Origin: CAYHCE01 sp964355015
GTDB taxonomy: Bacteria; Cyanobacteriota; Cyanobacteriia; PCC-6307; Cyanobiaceae
DNA length: 64,000 nt
Assembly: GCA_964355015.1 (NCBI GenBank)
Contig: CAYHCE010000011.1
Span: forward strand, 1 to 64,000
Reading direction: 5' to 3'
Under the pieces are notes generated by a model. That model was not told the origin of the DNA. It was given only the letters and a program-made list of their open reading frames with translations, and did not search any database. A program made the translations under genes and the position numbers. Positions 50,370 through 59,308 of this stretch are shown here, one piece after another (within the stretch, counting starts at the first letter, position 1; each line of letters opens with the position of its first letter).

Positions 50370-50678
50370 CTAGTCGTCCTTGCCGCCGGCGAGTGCGTCA
50401 TCGGCGGCGTAGGGATCGAACTCGTCCCAACCGGGGCTGGCCGCCTCAAACAGCCCGAAGCGGGCCGCCTCATCGTTCAACAGCGTGGCCCCCTCCGGTC
50501 GGGTGTCGCAGGTGATCCCTCCCCCGCTGCTGGGGGCGCAGTCCTGCAGACGCACATCGGCCCGGGCGGGGACGGCAGCGGGGCCGAGAGCCGCCAGCAG
50601 TGCGCTGGCCAGGCCAAGAGCAAGGGTCAGCACGGCGAACGGGCTGGGAGGATGGATCAGGTTCACCCGAGCAGCCAT
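50370..50678 (-). CDS. Small secreted or periplasmic protein
   Basis: 102 aa. Basic start MAARVNLIHPPS, hydrophobic segment FAVLTLALGLASALLAAL, and a cleavage-like VPARA|DV form a Sec signal peptide. The mature part has two cysteines (LQDCAPSSGGGITCDT) and an acidic C-terminus (EFDPYAADDALAGGKDD). Function unknown. Its start codon shares the four bases CATG with the divergent gene at 50677. Confidence 0.6.
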   Translation of the reverse strand: MAARVNLIHPPSPFAVLTLALGLASALLAALGPAAVPARADVRLQDCAPSSGGGITCDTRPEGATLLNDEAARFGLFEAASPGWDEFDPYAADDALAGGKDD

Positions 50679-50793
50679 GTACACCGACTGGACAGCCGTG
50701 ATCCTGCTTCTGCTCACCGCCCTGCCCCTGGGCGTGGTGGTGGCCACGGCCGCCTTCTTCATCTGGCGCCAGAAGAAGCTCACGCGGCGCTGA
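50677..50793 (+). CDS. 38-aa single-pass membrane protein
   Basis: MYTDWTAVILLLLTALPLGV, then VVATAAFFIWRQKKLTRR: a single helix with a basic C-terminal tail, in size and composition like low-mass subunits of photosystems or cytochrome complexes. I cannot assign it to a specific one. Its ATG overlaps the start of the divergent secreted protein (both in CATG at 50676-50679), and its end overlaps the convergent zinc-finger gene by 14 bp. Confidence 0.55.
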   Translation: MYTDWTAVILLLLTALPLGVVVATAAFFIWRQKKLTRR

Positions 50794-51064
50794 GGTCCTC
50801 GCCGCGATCCTGAAGCCTGAGCAGGTCCTGGCGCTGCAGCAGGTCCCGCAAGGAGCTGTCCGACAGCGGGCTGGCCACACTGCCCTGACCGAGACAGTCG
50901 AGGCAGGTGCGGAAGCGATGGCCGCCCATGCGGAGGACGCCGCTGCCGCCGCAATGGGCGCAGGGCCGACTCTGCTGCGCCAACGGCGCAGGGGACGGGG
51001 CCGGCAGGGTCAGCACCAGCGGGGGGGTGGAGCCGGTCTGGGTGGTGTGTTGGATGCGGGACAC
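50780..51064 (-). CDS. DnaJ-type zinc-finger-like small protein
   Basis: 94 aa from GTG 51064. The central part has two C-x2-C-x-G-x-G-like motifs, CAHCGGSGV and CLDCLGQGS, one half of a DnaJ cysteine-rich domain, and no J-domain. A charged helical tail (SLRDLLQRQDLLRLQDRGED) follows. Similar small proteins occur in cyanobacteria, and a chaperone-like or disulfide role is only a guess. Confidence 0.6.
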   Translation of the reverse strand: MSRIQHTTQTGSTPPLVLTLPAPSPAPLAQQSRPCAHCGGSGVLRMGGHRFRTCLDCLGQGSVASPLSDSSLRDLLQRQDLLRLQDRGEDLSAA

Positions 51065-51131
51065 GAACGGGAACTCCCGTGCAGTTCCTCCACTGTGATC
51101 GGAGCGGGCCCGGCTGATCCCGAATCCTTCC

Positions 51132-52100
51132 TTAAGAGATTGCCCGCAGCCGCTGCCGCAGGCTCTCCAGGCTGAGTTGCTGCGCCAGCTCGGCGGCGCT
51201 GATCCGGCTGCCGGAGGGCACAAGGTTCAGGCTGGCCGCCAGCCGGCCGATCACCGCCGCCGGATCCAGGCCCTGCTGCTGCATCGCCTCCAGCCCCTCG
51301 CCTCCCTCCCGCTTGGCCAGCCGCTCGCCATCGGGGTCGCACCAGAGGGGAACGTGCCAGGTGCATGGCGGCATGCCGCCCAGCCGTCGCATCACCGCAA
51401 CCTGGGGCGCGGTGGAGCGCCACAGGTCGGCACCCCGCACCACGGTGCCGATGCCGAGGAGGAGTTCGTCCACCGCGGTGGTCAGGTGATAGGCAAGGAA
51501 GCCGTCGGCACGGCGCAGCACCACGTCGCCGACGTCCGCCGCGGCATCGAGGCAGCCCGGAGGGCCGATCGCCTCCTCCCACTGCAACGGCCCGGGCTCG
51601 AGCCTCAGGCGCCAGCTGGGCAGACGACCCTGCTCGGGTCCCCAGGCGGCTGGAGCCTGCCGGCAGGTGCCCGGGTAGACGGGCCAGCCACCGTGGGGGG
51701 CGGACAGATCGGCCAGCAGGCGCCGGCTGCAGCGGCAGGGATAGAGAAGACCGGCCCGGCGCAGGGCCGAGAGCACCGTGGCGTAGAGGCCGGTGCGTTC
51801 GCTCTGCCGCAGCACCGGGCCGTCCCAGTTCAGGCCCAGCCAGCCAAGATCCCGCTCGATCGACGCCAGCGCACCGCTGCGGTTGCGGGGCGTGTCGAGA
51901 TCGTCGATGCGGAGCAGGAACTCCCCACCGCTGAGTCGGGCCTGCAGCCAGGCCAGCAGGGCTGTGCGCAGGTTGCCGCGGTGCAGGCTGCCGGTGGGAG
52001 AGGGGGCGAACCGGCCACGGAGGCCCTGGATCCGCAGCTGCTCACCCCGCTCGAGCAGCCTCTCGAGGTGGCGGGGCAGGGGAATCGGAGCGAGGCTCAG
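51132..52100 (-). CDS. gluQ: Glutamyl-Q tRNA(Asp) synthetase
   Basis: Class I glutamyl-tRNA-synthetase-like catalytic domain without the anticodon-binding domain. Motifs: GRFAPSPTGSLHRGNLRTAL (HIGH-type), LLRIDDLDTPRNR, a zinc-type CRCSR, and GERLAKREGGEG in place of KMSK. It glutamylates queuosine in tRNA-Asp. The frame has no ATG, GTG or TTG before the catalytic core. CTG at 52100 overlaps the hupB TGA (CTGA), and a second CTG at 52037 follows ggtgag. Start coordinate is therefore provisional; the first GTG, at 51815, is too late. Confidence 0.85.
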   Translation of the reverse strand: MSLAPIPLPRHLERLLERGEQLRIQGLRGRFAPSPTGSLHRGNLRTALLAWLQARLSGGEFLLRIDDLDTPRNRSGALASIERDLGWLGLNWDGPVLRQSERTGLYATVLSALRRAGLLYPCRCSRRLLADLSAPHGGWPVYPGTCRQAPAAWGPEQGRLPSWRLRLEPGPLQWEEAIGPPGCLDAAADVGDVVLRRADGFLAYHLTTAVDELLLGIGTVVRGADLWRSTAPQVAVMRRLGGMPPCTWHVPLWCDPDGERLAKREGGEGLEAMQQQGLDPAAVIGRLAASLNLVPSGSRISAAELAQQLSLESLRQRLRAIS

Positions 52101-52372
52101 CCCTGGACCCGATCCTTGAACAGCTTGCCGGCGGTGAAGGCGGGCACGCGCTTGGCGGGAATCTTGATCTTCTCGCCGGTCTTGGGATTGAGACCCTGGC
52201 GGGCGGATCGCTCGCGCGCTTCGAAGGATCCGAAGCCCAGAATCGAGACCTTCTTGCCCTCCACCACAGAATCGATGATCGTTTCGATCGCCGCGTCCAC
52301 CACCTGGGAGACGTCGGTTTTGGTGAGCTCGGTGCGAGCCGCAACGAGATTAACGAGATCAGCTTTGTTCAT
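52097..52372 (-). CDS. hupB: HU-family DNA-binding protein
   Basis: 91 aa: MNKADLVNLVAARTELTKTDV, then SILGFGSFEARERSARQGLNPKTG with the DNA-intercalating arm, and IPAKRVPAFTAGKLFKDRV at the C-terminus. A nucleoid-associated protein that bends DNA. ATG 52372. Its stop overlaps the likely gluQ start, so gluQ may be translationally coupled to it. Confidence 0.96.
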   Translation of the reverse strand: MNKADLVNLVAARTELTKTDVSQVVDAAIETIIDSVVEGKKVSILGFGSFEARERSARQGLNPKTGEKIKIPAKRVPAFTAGKLFKDRVQG

Positions 52373-52598
52373 CGGAACGGAAATCTGTGAAGTGCGGGAG
52401 CTGGTTGGAGCGTAAGGATCACCCTCCCGCCGGCGGTGGAGCGGTGGAGCGGGCCGGCTGGAGTGGAGCGGGCCCATCGGGTTCAGCGCGCCAATCGTAT
52501 GGGGGAAGAGGGAACCGGGCAACCGAAACCGCCGTCTTGGCAACGGTTTTGCCCTGAATTGGCGCCGATTGTCCAGAAAACCGGTCCATTTGCCGCCC

Positions 52599-53357
52599 CT
52601 AGATCCGCTCGAGCAGCGCCCGGCCCGCCGGAATCAGCTTCTCCCCCCGCAGGGCGCCCAGCCCGGCTCCGCTGGCGATCCAGCGCGGCGACCGCGGCGG
52701 CAGCCAGCGCCGCAACCGCTCGATACTGCGCTGCTGCCGCGGCCAGTGGAAGGTGCGGGCCGTGCGCAGGGGAACCGCCTCGGCCGGAGCGCTGGGCACC
52801 AGCAGGCGTCCGCAGAACAGCACGTCGATCGCGCCACCGGCGTGGACCACGCAGGAGCCTGGTGTCGGCCCGGGGGTCCAGAGCAGACGCACCCGATCGG
52901 ACAACTCCAGCTCCGCGGCGAAGCTGCTCAGGCGAGCGACCCCCGGCAGCAGGTAGGCCTCCTGTTCCTGCACGAGCACCGGCCAGTCGAGGGCCTCCTG
53001 CCAGCGCCGGCAGCGGCCATGCCCCTCGCGGCTGGTGAACAGCAGCTGACCGCCGTCCCGGCCGGCCGCGGATCCCGCCGGGGAACCGCCCAGCGGCGAG
53101 TCGGGGGTTTCCCCGCGCAGAAAGGCCAGATTCGCCACCGTGAAGCCGGGAGCGTCGATCAGCAGGGCCGGCCGACCCGGCTGGGCCAGCAGCCAGGCGG
53201 TGCCACCCCGGCTGTCGCGGCTGGGGGCAAACACCCACAGACCGGGCAGCACCGGCCGGGGCGGGCGTCCCGCTTCCGGCCCCATCGGCGGGTCTCCCGG
53301 CAGGGCCATCGAGCTGGAATCCGCCTGCATCCGACCTCCTTGGACCTGAGCAACCAT
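52599..53357 (-). CDS. Degenerate MBL-fold (metallo-beta-lactamase-like) protein
   Basis: 252 aa. The fold is recognisable: GTAWLLAQPGRPALLIDAPGF, then TPGPTPGSCVVHAG and VLFCGRLLV. The HxHxDH zinc signature is missing, the equivalent place reading FTSREGHGRCRRW, and the HTPGHTPGS motif has lost both histidines (TPGPTPGS). It is therefore probably not a hydrolase. Length of the N-terminal segment is uncertain; internal Mets at residues 10 and 17 are alternatives. Confidence 0.6.
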   Translation of the reverse strand: MVAQVQGGRMQADSSSMALPGDPPMGPEAGRPPRPVLPGLWVFAPSRDSRGGTAWLLAQPGRPALLIDAPGFTVANLAFLRGETPDSPLGGSPAGSAAGRDGGQLLFTSREGHGRCRRWQEALDWPVLVQEQEAYLLPGVARLSSFAAELELSDRVRLLWTPGPTPGSCVVHAGGAIDVLFCGRLLVPSAPAEAVPLRTARTFHWPRQQRSIERLRRWLPPRSPRWIASGAGLGALRGEKLIPAGRALLERI

Positions 53358-53393
53358 CTCCCACTAGCTTGAAGGGGCCGATCAGCCGAGCCC

Positions 53394-55505
53394 TTGTCCT
53401 TGATCAAGCTCGGTCAACCCTGGCCCCTGGGGGCGGCACCCACCGCCAGGGGCGTTAACTTTTCGGTGGTGGCCCCCCTGGCGACACGGGTGGAGCTGCT
53501 GCTGTTCGCCCACGGCAACGCGCCCGAGCCCTTCCGGATCCTTGCCCTCGATTCCCGCCACCGCTCCGGCGACCACTGGCATGTGGAAGTGGAGGGGATC
53601 GGCATCGGCTGCTGCTACGGCTACCGCGTCTTCGGGGCGCTGCAGCCAGGAGGCCACGGCTTCAATCCTTCGAAGGTGCTGCTCGACCCCTGCGCCCGGG
53701 CGATCAGCGGCTGGGAGGTCTACCGCCGCGATGACGCCATCGGCGCCATCCCCAACACCGGCTCCTGCCTCAAGGGTGTGGTCACCGAACGCGACCGCTT
53801 CGATTTCGAGGCCGCGCCGCGGCCCCGCCACAGCTGGCAGTGCACGGTGGTCTACGAGCTGCATGTGGGGGGTTTCAGCCGAGGTGAGGGGAGCCCGGTG
53901 GCGCCGGAGCGGCAGGGGAGCCTGCTCGGCCTGATCGACACCCTCCCCTACCTGCGAAGCCTGGGGGTGACCGCCCTGGAACTGCTGCCGGTGATGGCCT
54001 TCGATCCGCAGGACGCCCCACTCGGTCGCCACAACTACTGGGGCTACAGCCCCCTGAGCTGGATGGCGCCCCACCAGGGCTATCTGCTCGGTGACGATCC
54101 CCTGCAGGCCCGCCCACAGGTGCGGCAGCTGGTGACGGCCTGCCATCAGGCCGGGCTGGAGGTGCTGCTCGACGTGGTGCTCAACCACACCAGCGAAGGC
54201 AACCAGTATGGCCCCACCCTCAGCTGGAGAGGTCTGGGCGATCGGCTCTACTACCACCAGACCGGCCGTGGCGACTATCTCGACGTGACGGGCTGCGGCA
54301 ACACGGTCGCCGCCAACCGGCCGCTGGTGCGGCGGCTGCTGCTGGAATCCCTGCGCTGCTGGGCACTGGAACTGGGCATCGACGGGTTCCGCTTCGATCT
54401 CGGCATCGCCCTCTCGCGCGGCGAGGAACTGGCCCCGCTCGATCAACCCCCCCTGTTCGAGGAGATCGAGGCCGATCCGGAACTGAGCGATCTCAAGCTG
54501 GTCAGCGAACCATGGGACTGCGGCGGTCTCTACCGGCTGAGCGATTTTCCGGCACGCCGCATGGGCACCTGGAACGGCCGCTTCCGTGACGACCTCCGGC
54601 GCTTCTGGAAAGGGGACGAGAGCTGCAGCTGGGCCCTGGCCCAGCGGCTGGCCGGCAGCCCCGACCTCTACGGCGGCCGGGCACCGGCCGTGGGGCGCAG
54701 CATCACCTTCATCACCGCCCACGACGGCTTCACCCTCGCCGATCTGGTCAGTTACAACGGCAAGCACAACCTGGCCAACGGCGAGGACAACCGCGACGGC
54801 GATCACCACAACAACAGCTGGAACCATGGTGTGGAGGGGCCCTGCAGTGATCCGGCCATCAACGCCCTGCGCAACCGCCAGACGCGCAACCTGCTGGCCA
54901 CCATGCTGCTGGCGCCGGGGGTGCCGATGCTGCTGATGGGCGACGAGGTGCGGCGCAGCCAGGGCGGCAACAACAACACCTGGTGCCAGGACAACCCGCT
55001 CGGCTGGATGCACTGGCGTCCGGACGGGGAAGACCTCTCCCTGAGGCGGTTCGTGGAGCGCCTGGTGCGGCTGAGGCGGCGCCTGCATGGGCTGCTCAAT
55101 CCGGAGATCGCACCTGCCGACCGTCCGCCGTCCCACCCCGGCGATACGGGCTCCCTCTGGCGCGAGTGGCATGGGGTGGAGCTGCGCAAACCCGACTGGA
55201 GCAGCTGGTCCCACACCCTGGCCTGGAGCCTGCACGATGTGCATCACGGCCCCCTGCTCTGGTGTGGCATGAATGCCTATTACCAGGCGATGCACTTCGA
55301 CCTGCCCCCTGCAGCGGCCGGCTGGGTGCGGGTGATCGACACGGCGCTGCCGCCTGAGCAGGATCTGCCCGCACAGCCTCAGCGCTGGATTCCCAACAGT
55401 GCCCCGCTGGAGAGCCGCAGCCTGATCCTGATGCTGGCGCCCCAGCTGCTGGAGGCTGGTGCTTACGCAGAGCCACCGGGCGGCGCCGGGCGGCAGGGAG
55501 GTTGA
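53394..55505 (+). CDS. glgX: Isoamylase-type glycogen debranching enzyme (GlgX-like)
   Basis: 703 aa. N-terminal CBM48 (LGAAPTARGVNFSVVAPLATRVELLLF) and a GH13 catalytic barrel: VVYELHVGGFSR, LLDVVLNHTSEG, the nucleophile Asp in GFRFDLGIAL, Glu in LVSEPWD and His-Asp in ITAHDGFTL. It hydrolyses alpha-1,6 branches of glycogen. The frame opens at TTG 53394 with a second TTG at 53400 and no ATG before the CBM48, so a TTG start is likely. Confidence 0.92.
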   Translation: MSLIKLGQPWPLGAAPTARGVNFSVVAPLATRVELLLFAHGNAPEPFRILALDSRHRSGDHWHVEVEGIGIGCCYGYRVFGALQPGGHGFNPSKVLLDPCARAISGWEVYRRDDAIGAIPNTGSCLKGVVTERDRFDFEAAPRPRHSWQCTVVYELHVGGFSRGEGSPVAPERQGSLLGLIDTLPYLRSLGVTALELLPVMAFDPQDAPLGRHNYWGYSPLSWMAPHQGYLLGDDPLQARPQVRQLVTACHQAGLEVLLDVVLNHTSEGNQYGPTLSWRGLGDRLYYHQTGRGDYLDVTGCGNTVAANRPLVRRLLLESLRCWALELGIDGFRFDLGIALSRGEELAPLDQPPLFEEIEADPELSDLKLVSEPWDCGGLYRLSDFPARRMGTWNGRFRDDLRRFWKGDESCSWALAQRLAGSPDLYGGRAPAVGRSITFITAHDGFTLADLVSYNGKHNLANGEDNRDGDHHNNSWNHGVEGPCSDPAINALRNRQTRNLLATMLLAPGVPMLLMGDEVRRSQGGNNNTWCQDNPLGWMHWRPDGEDLSLRRFVERLVRLRRRLHGLLNPEIAPADRPPSHPGDTGSLWREWHGVELRKPDWSSWSHTLAWSLHDVHHGPLLWCGMNAYYQAMHFDLPPAAAGWVRVIDTALPPEQDLPAQPQRWIPNSAPLESRSLILMLAPQLLEAGAYAEPPGGAGRQGG

Positions 55506-55510
55506 GAGAA

Positions 55511-55581
<71 letters not shown>

Positions 55582-55676
55582 AGCATTTCACCCACACCAA
55601 TACATCCGTATGGGGGGGGGACAGGCCTGAAGCCCATTCCCTGCAGCATTATGGCCTGCGCCTGGGACCCCTTCCC

Positions 55677-57089
55677 TTGACCTTCCCCCAGCCCCACGTC
55701 GCCAGTCCCGGAGTCCCGCTCACCACCGATGCCGCCAGCCTCAGCGGCTCAGAACGGCAACGCATGCTCTGGTCCTACGGGCTGGGTGATGCGGGCACGG
55801 GCATGGCCGCCACCCTGCTGGGCTTCTATCTGTTCGTCTTCTACACCGGGGTGGCCGGGCTGCCGGCCTGGATGGCCGGGCTGGTGCTGATGGTGATCAA
55901 GATCTGGGATGGGATCAACGATCCGATCGTCGGCTTCCTCAGTGACCACACCAGGAGCCGCTGGGGGCCGCGCATTCCCTGGATTGCCTGGAGCGCCGTG
56001 CCCCTCGGGGTGAGCATGGCGGCGATGTGGTGGGTGCCCCCCGGCAACGACTGGCAGAAGTTCGCCTTCTTCGTGGCGATCCAGCTGGTGGCCATGGCTC
56101 TCTACACCTGCGTGAACCTGCCCTATTCGGCCCTGGCGGCCGAACTCACCACCGACACCCCGCTGCGGACCCGGCTGAACGCCCTGCGCTTCACCGGTTC
56201 GATCATCGCCGGGCTCACCGGCCTTGTGATCGGCGCCCTGCTGGTGCAGCGCGGAGCGGTGGGCTACCTGCAGATGGGGCTGATCTCCGGCAGCCTGATC
56301 GCCAGCACCAGCCTGCTGTGCGCCTGGGGCCTGGCCCCCTTTGCCCGCAACTGCCAGCGTCCGAGCGGCCATCCCGAACCGCTCGGACGCCAGTTGAGGC
56401 GGATCGGCCGCAACGGCCGGTTCCTCAGGGTGCTGGCCCTCTACCTGCTGCTCTGGTGCGCCCTGCAGCTGATGCAGCCGGTGTCGCTGATCTTCCTCAC
56501 GGTGGTGATGCGGGTGCCCGAGAGCTGGAGCACCTGGATCCTGATCCCGTTCCAGGTCAGCGCCCTGGTGGGGTTGCAGCTCTGGAGCCGGGTCTCCTAC
56601 TGGCGGGGCCGGGTCCATGCCCTGCGCTGGGGCGTGGGTCTGTGGGTGGTGGGCTGCCTGGGGGCGATGGTGCTCGTGCCCCTGAGCGCCGACGCCTCCC
56701 CCACCGGATCGGCGGCGAACACCCTCCGCCTGGTGCTGCTGGTGGCCACGATCCTGCTGGTAGGGCTTGGCGCCTCCACCGCCTACCTGATCCCCTGGGC
56801 CCTGCTGCCCGATGCGATCGATGCCGATCCCGACAAACCGGCCGGCCTCTACACCGCCTGGATGGTGATCACCCAGAAGCTGGGGATCGGCGTGGCGGTG
56901 TTCCTGCTGGGTAACGTGCTGAGCGCCAGTGGGTACCAGGCCCGCCAGGGGCTGTTGCAGCCGGAGAGCGCCCTGATCACGATCCGGCTCTGCATGGGAA
57001 TCATTCCGGCGGTGCTGATCGTGATCGGCCTCGTGGTGATGCGGCGCTGGCCGGAGCGCGGCCTGCACCTGCGCCACCCGCAGCCATGA
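55677..57089 (+). CDS. MFS/GPH-family sugar:cation symporter-like transporter
   Basis: 470 aa with about 12 hydrophobic segments. The motif IKIWDGINDPIVGFLSDHTR between helices 2 and 3, followed by WGPRIPWIAW, is that of the glycoside-pentoside-hexuronide (MFS_2) family. Substrate unknown. Start TTG 55677 overlaps the TGA of a tiny frame (55651-55680). The stop overlaps the next gene by ATGA, so the two are co-transcribed. Confidence 0.82.
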   Translation: MTFPQPHVASPGVPLTTDAASLSGSERQRMLWSYGLGDAGTGMAATLLGFYLFVFYTGVAGLPAWMAGLVLMVIKIWDGINDPIVGFLSDHTRSRWGPRIPWIAWSAVPLGVSMAAMWWVPPGNDWQKFAFFVAIQLVAMALYTCVNLPYSALAAELTTDTPLRTRLNALRFTGSIIAGLTGLVIGALLVQRGAVGYLQMGLISGSLIASTSLLCAWGLAPFARNCQRPSGHPEPLGRQLRRIGRNGRFLRVLALYLLLWCALQLMQPVSLIFLTVVMRVPESWSTWILIPFQVSALVGLQLWSRVSYWRGRVHALRWGVGLWVVGCLGAMVLVPLSADASPTGSAANTLRLVLLVATILLVGLGASTAYLIPWALLPDAIDADPDKPAGLYTAWMVITQKLGIGVAVFLLGNVLSASGYQARQGLLQPESALITIRLCMGIIPAVLIVIGLVVMRRWPERGLHLRHPQP

Positions 57090-57835
57090 ACCCACCCCGC
57101 TGGCTGCTGCGGCTGGGCAGCAGCATCCTGATCGGCGGTCAGGCGCTGTCGGCCCTCGCCAAGGGCCGCATCAACAGCGGCGACTTCTTCGAGCACATGC
57201 TCGAGGCGGGTCCCGGCAGCTTCCTGATCGTGTTCATCACGGCCCTGGCCGTCGGCACGGTGTTCAACATCCAGGTGGCCGCCGAACTCACCCGTCAGGG
57301 CGCCGGCTTCTCGGTGGGGGGCATCCTGGCCCTGGGCCTGGCGCGGGAGATCGCACCCCTGCTCACCGCCGTGCTGCTCACGGGCAAGGTGGCCACCGCC
57401 TACGCCGCGCAACTGGGGACCATGAAGGTCACCGAGCAGATCGACGCGATCACCATGCTGCGCACCGATCCGGTCGAGTACCTGGTGGTGCCGCGGCTGC
57501 TGGCGATGGTGGTGATGGCGCCCGTGCAGTGCCTGCTGTTCTTCGTGGTGGGGGTGTGGTCGGGGCAGGTGAGCAGCACCTTTCTCTATTCGATTCCGCC
57601 CACGGTGTTCTGGAACTCGGTGCGCACCTGGATGGAGCCACGGGATCTGCCGTCGATGCTGGTCAAGGCGGTGGCGTTCGGCCTCCAGATCGCCGTGATC
57701 TCCTGCGGCTGGGGGCTCACCACCAAGGGCGGCCCGAAGGAGGTGGGCACCAGCACCACCGGAGCGGTGGTGATGATCCTGGTCACGGTGAGCCTGATGG
57801 ATGTGCTGCTCACCCAGCTCCTGTTCGGGGATTGA
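57086..57835 (+). CDS. MlaE-family ABC transporter permease
   Basis: 249 aa, five to six hydrophobic segments: LIVFITALAVGTVFNIQVAAEL, LALGLAREIAPLLTAVLLTG (the MlaE consensus), GTMKVTEQIDAITMLRTDPVEYL and others. MlaE permeases move phospholipids or related lipids between membranes; in cyanobacteria and plastids the homologue is TGD1. No ATPase or MlaD partner is in the window. The start overlaps the MFS gene. Confidence 0.9.
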   Translation: MNPPRWLLRLGSSILIGGQALSALAKGRINSGDFFEHMLEAGPGSFLIVFITALAVGTVFNIQVAAELTRQGAGFSVGGILALGLAREIAPLLTAVLLTGKVATAYAAQLGTMKVTEQIDAITMLRTDPVEYLVVPRLLAMVVMAPVQCLLFFVVGVWSGQVSSTFLYSIPPTVFWNSVRTWMEPRDLPSMLVKAVAFGLQIAVISCGWGLTTKGGPKEVGTSTTGAVVMILVTVSLMDVLLTQLLFGD

Positions 57836-57914
57836 GGACCCCTCGGGCGGTCTCAAGCAGCCGCCGCGGCTGCGGTGCTGGCCAACGGGACCCGGCGCGC
57901 AGCAGCATGGGTCC

Positions 57915-58373
57915 ATGACAATCCCCGTTCCTTCCCCGCCCATCGAACCAACAGCAGCTGGTCCAGCTGGCGCCCCAGCCGGCCCGGACCCGACGGCAGG
58001 CCCGATCCTGGCCCCCCGCGGCTGGGTTCCCCTCGGGGTGGTGCTGCTCGCTGGCGCGCTGCTGCCGCTGCGCCCCCTCTGGCCGGGCCTGGCCGTCGTG
58101 GCGGCGCTGGTGGCCGCGTTCGGCCTGTTCCTGCTGCTGCAGACGGTACTGCTGCGGCTGCAGTTCAGTGACGACGCCTTGCTGGTTTGGCGCCGTTCCA
58201 CCCTGCTGCGTCGCTTCCCCTACGCCGAGTGGCTCGGCTGGACCGTGTTCTGGCCGCCGCTGCCGGTGCTGTTCTATTTCCGTGAACGCCGCAGCCTCCA
58301 CCTGCTGCCGGTGCTGTTCGATGCCACCGCCCTGCGCCAGCAGCTGGAACTCCACCTGAGCGGACTGCCATGA
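57915..58373 (+). CDS. DUF3119-family membrane protein
   Basis: 152 aa. A Pro-rich N-terminus (residues 1-35) precedes two hydrophobic segments (LGVVLLAGALLPLRPLW, LAVVAALVAAFGLFLLLQT), then the conserved FSDDALLVWRRSTLLRRFPYAEW and FYFRERRSLHLLPVLFDATALRQQL. This is the layout of DUF3119, conserved in cyanobacteria. Function unknown. Its stop overlaps the next ATG as ATGA. Confidence 0.82.
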   Translation: MTIPVPSPPIEPTAAGPAGAPAGPDPTAGPILAPRGWVPLGVVLLAGALLPLRPLWPGLAVVAALVAAFGLFLLLQTVLLRLQFSDDALLVWRRSTLLRRFPYAEWLGWTVFWPPLPVLFYFRERRSLHLLPVLFDATALRQQLELHLSGLP

Positions 58374-59308
58374 CCGACGAGAGCCCCAACCCAGACCCCC
58401 TGCTGGAGCCCGCTGACGGGGCGCCGCCCCTGACGGCGGAACCGCCGAGCGCCGAGCTGCTGACGCTGGCCCTGGCCGAGCTGCGCCAGCGACGCCAGGC
58501 GCTGCTGGACGAGATCACGGCTCTCGAACGGCGACGCGAGCAGCTGCAGCAGGAGCTGGGTTCCAGCGTCAGCGGCCAGGCGGATGGCATCGCCCGACGG
58601 CTCAAGGGCTTCCAGGACTATCTGGTCGTGGCCCTGCAGGATCTGGCCAGCCAGGCGGAGCAGATGGAGCTGGTGGTGCAGCCGCTGCAGGTACAACCCT
58701 CGCCCCTGGATCCGGCACCCGCCGCGCCACCGCCCGCCGCCGCCGAGGCGGCGCCACCAGCCGCGGGTCTGTTCAGCCAGGACGAGGCCCTGATCCGCGA
58801 TCGGCTGGAGCGCTTCCAGGGCCAGCCCGATTTCTACGCGGACCCCTGGAAACTGCGCCGCAGCCTCGAGCCCGCCGCCGCCACCCTGCTGGAGGACTGG
58901 TTTCTGAACCAGGGAGGCCGGGGCGCTCAGGCCAGCACCGGCAGTCGCAACCGCAATGCCCTGGTCACCGCAGCCGCGGTGGCGATCCTCGGGGAGCTCT
59001 ACGGCGACCGCTTTCAGACCCTGGTGCTGGCCGGCCGGCCGGAGAGGCTGGGGGAATGGCGCCGCGGCCTGCAGGATTGCCTCGGCCTCGCCCGGGAAGA
59101 CTTCGGTCCCAACAGCGGCATCGTGCTGTTCGAGCGGCCCGACGCCCTGATCGAGCGGGCCGACCGTCTGGAGGAGCGTGGCGAGCTGCCCTTGATCGTG
59201 ATCGACGCCGCCGAACAGGTGGTGGACATCCCGATCCTGCAGTTCCCCCTCTGGCTGGCCTTCGCCGCCACCCCCAACGAACTGGCCCTCGACGAGGAAC
59301 TGCCATGA
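58370..59308 (+). CDS. DUF3086-family protein
   Basis: 312 aa. A coiled-coil N-terminal part (residues 30-75, ALAELRQRRQALLDEITALERR), a Pro/Ala-rich hinge (about 105-130), then the conserved C-terminal domain (WKLRRSLEPAAATLLEDWFLNQGG, and FGPNSGIVLFERPDAL). DUF3086 is a cyanobacterial family of unknown function. The stop overlaps plsY by ATGA. Confidence 0.85.
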   Translation: MTDESPNPDPLLEPADGAPPLTAEPPSAELLTLALAELRQRRQALLDEITALERRREQLQQELGSSVSGQADGIARRLKGFQDYLVVALQDLASQAEQMELVVQPLQVQPSPLDPAPAAPPPAAAEAAPPAAGLFSQDEALIRDRLERFQGQPDFYADPWKLRRSLEPAAATLLEDWFLNQGGRGAQASTGSRNRNALVTAAAVAILGELYGDRFQTLVLAGRPERLGEWRRGLQDCLGLAREDFGPNSGIVLFERPDALIERADRLEERGELPLIVIDAAEQVVDIPILQFPLWLAFAATPNELALDEELP

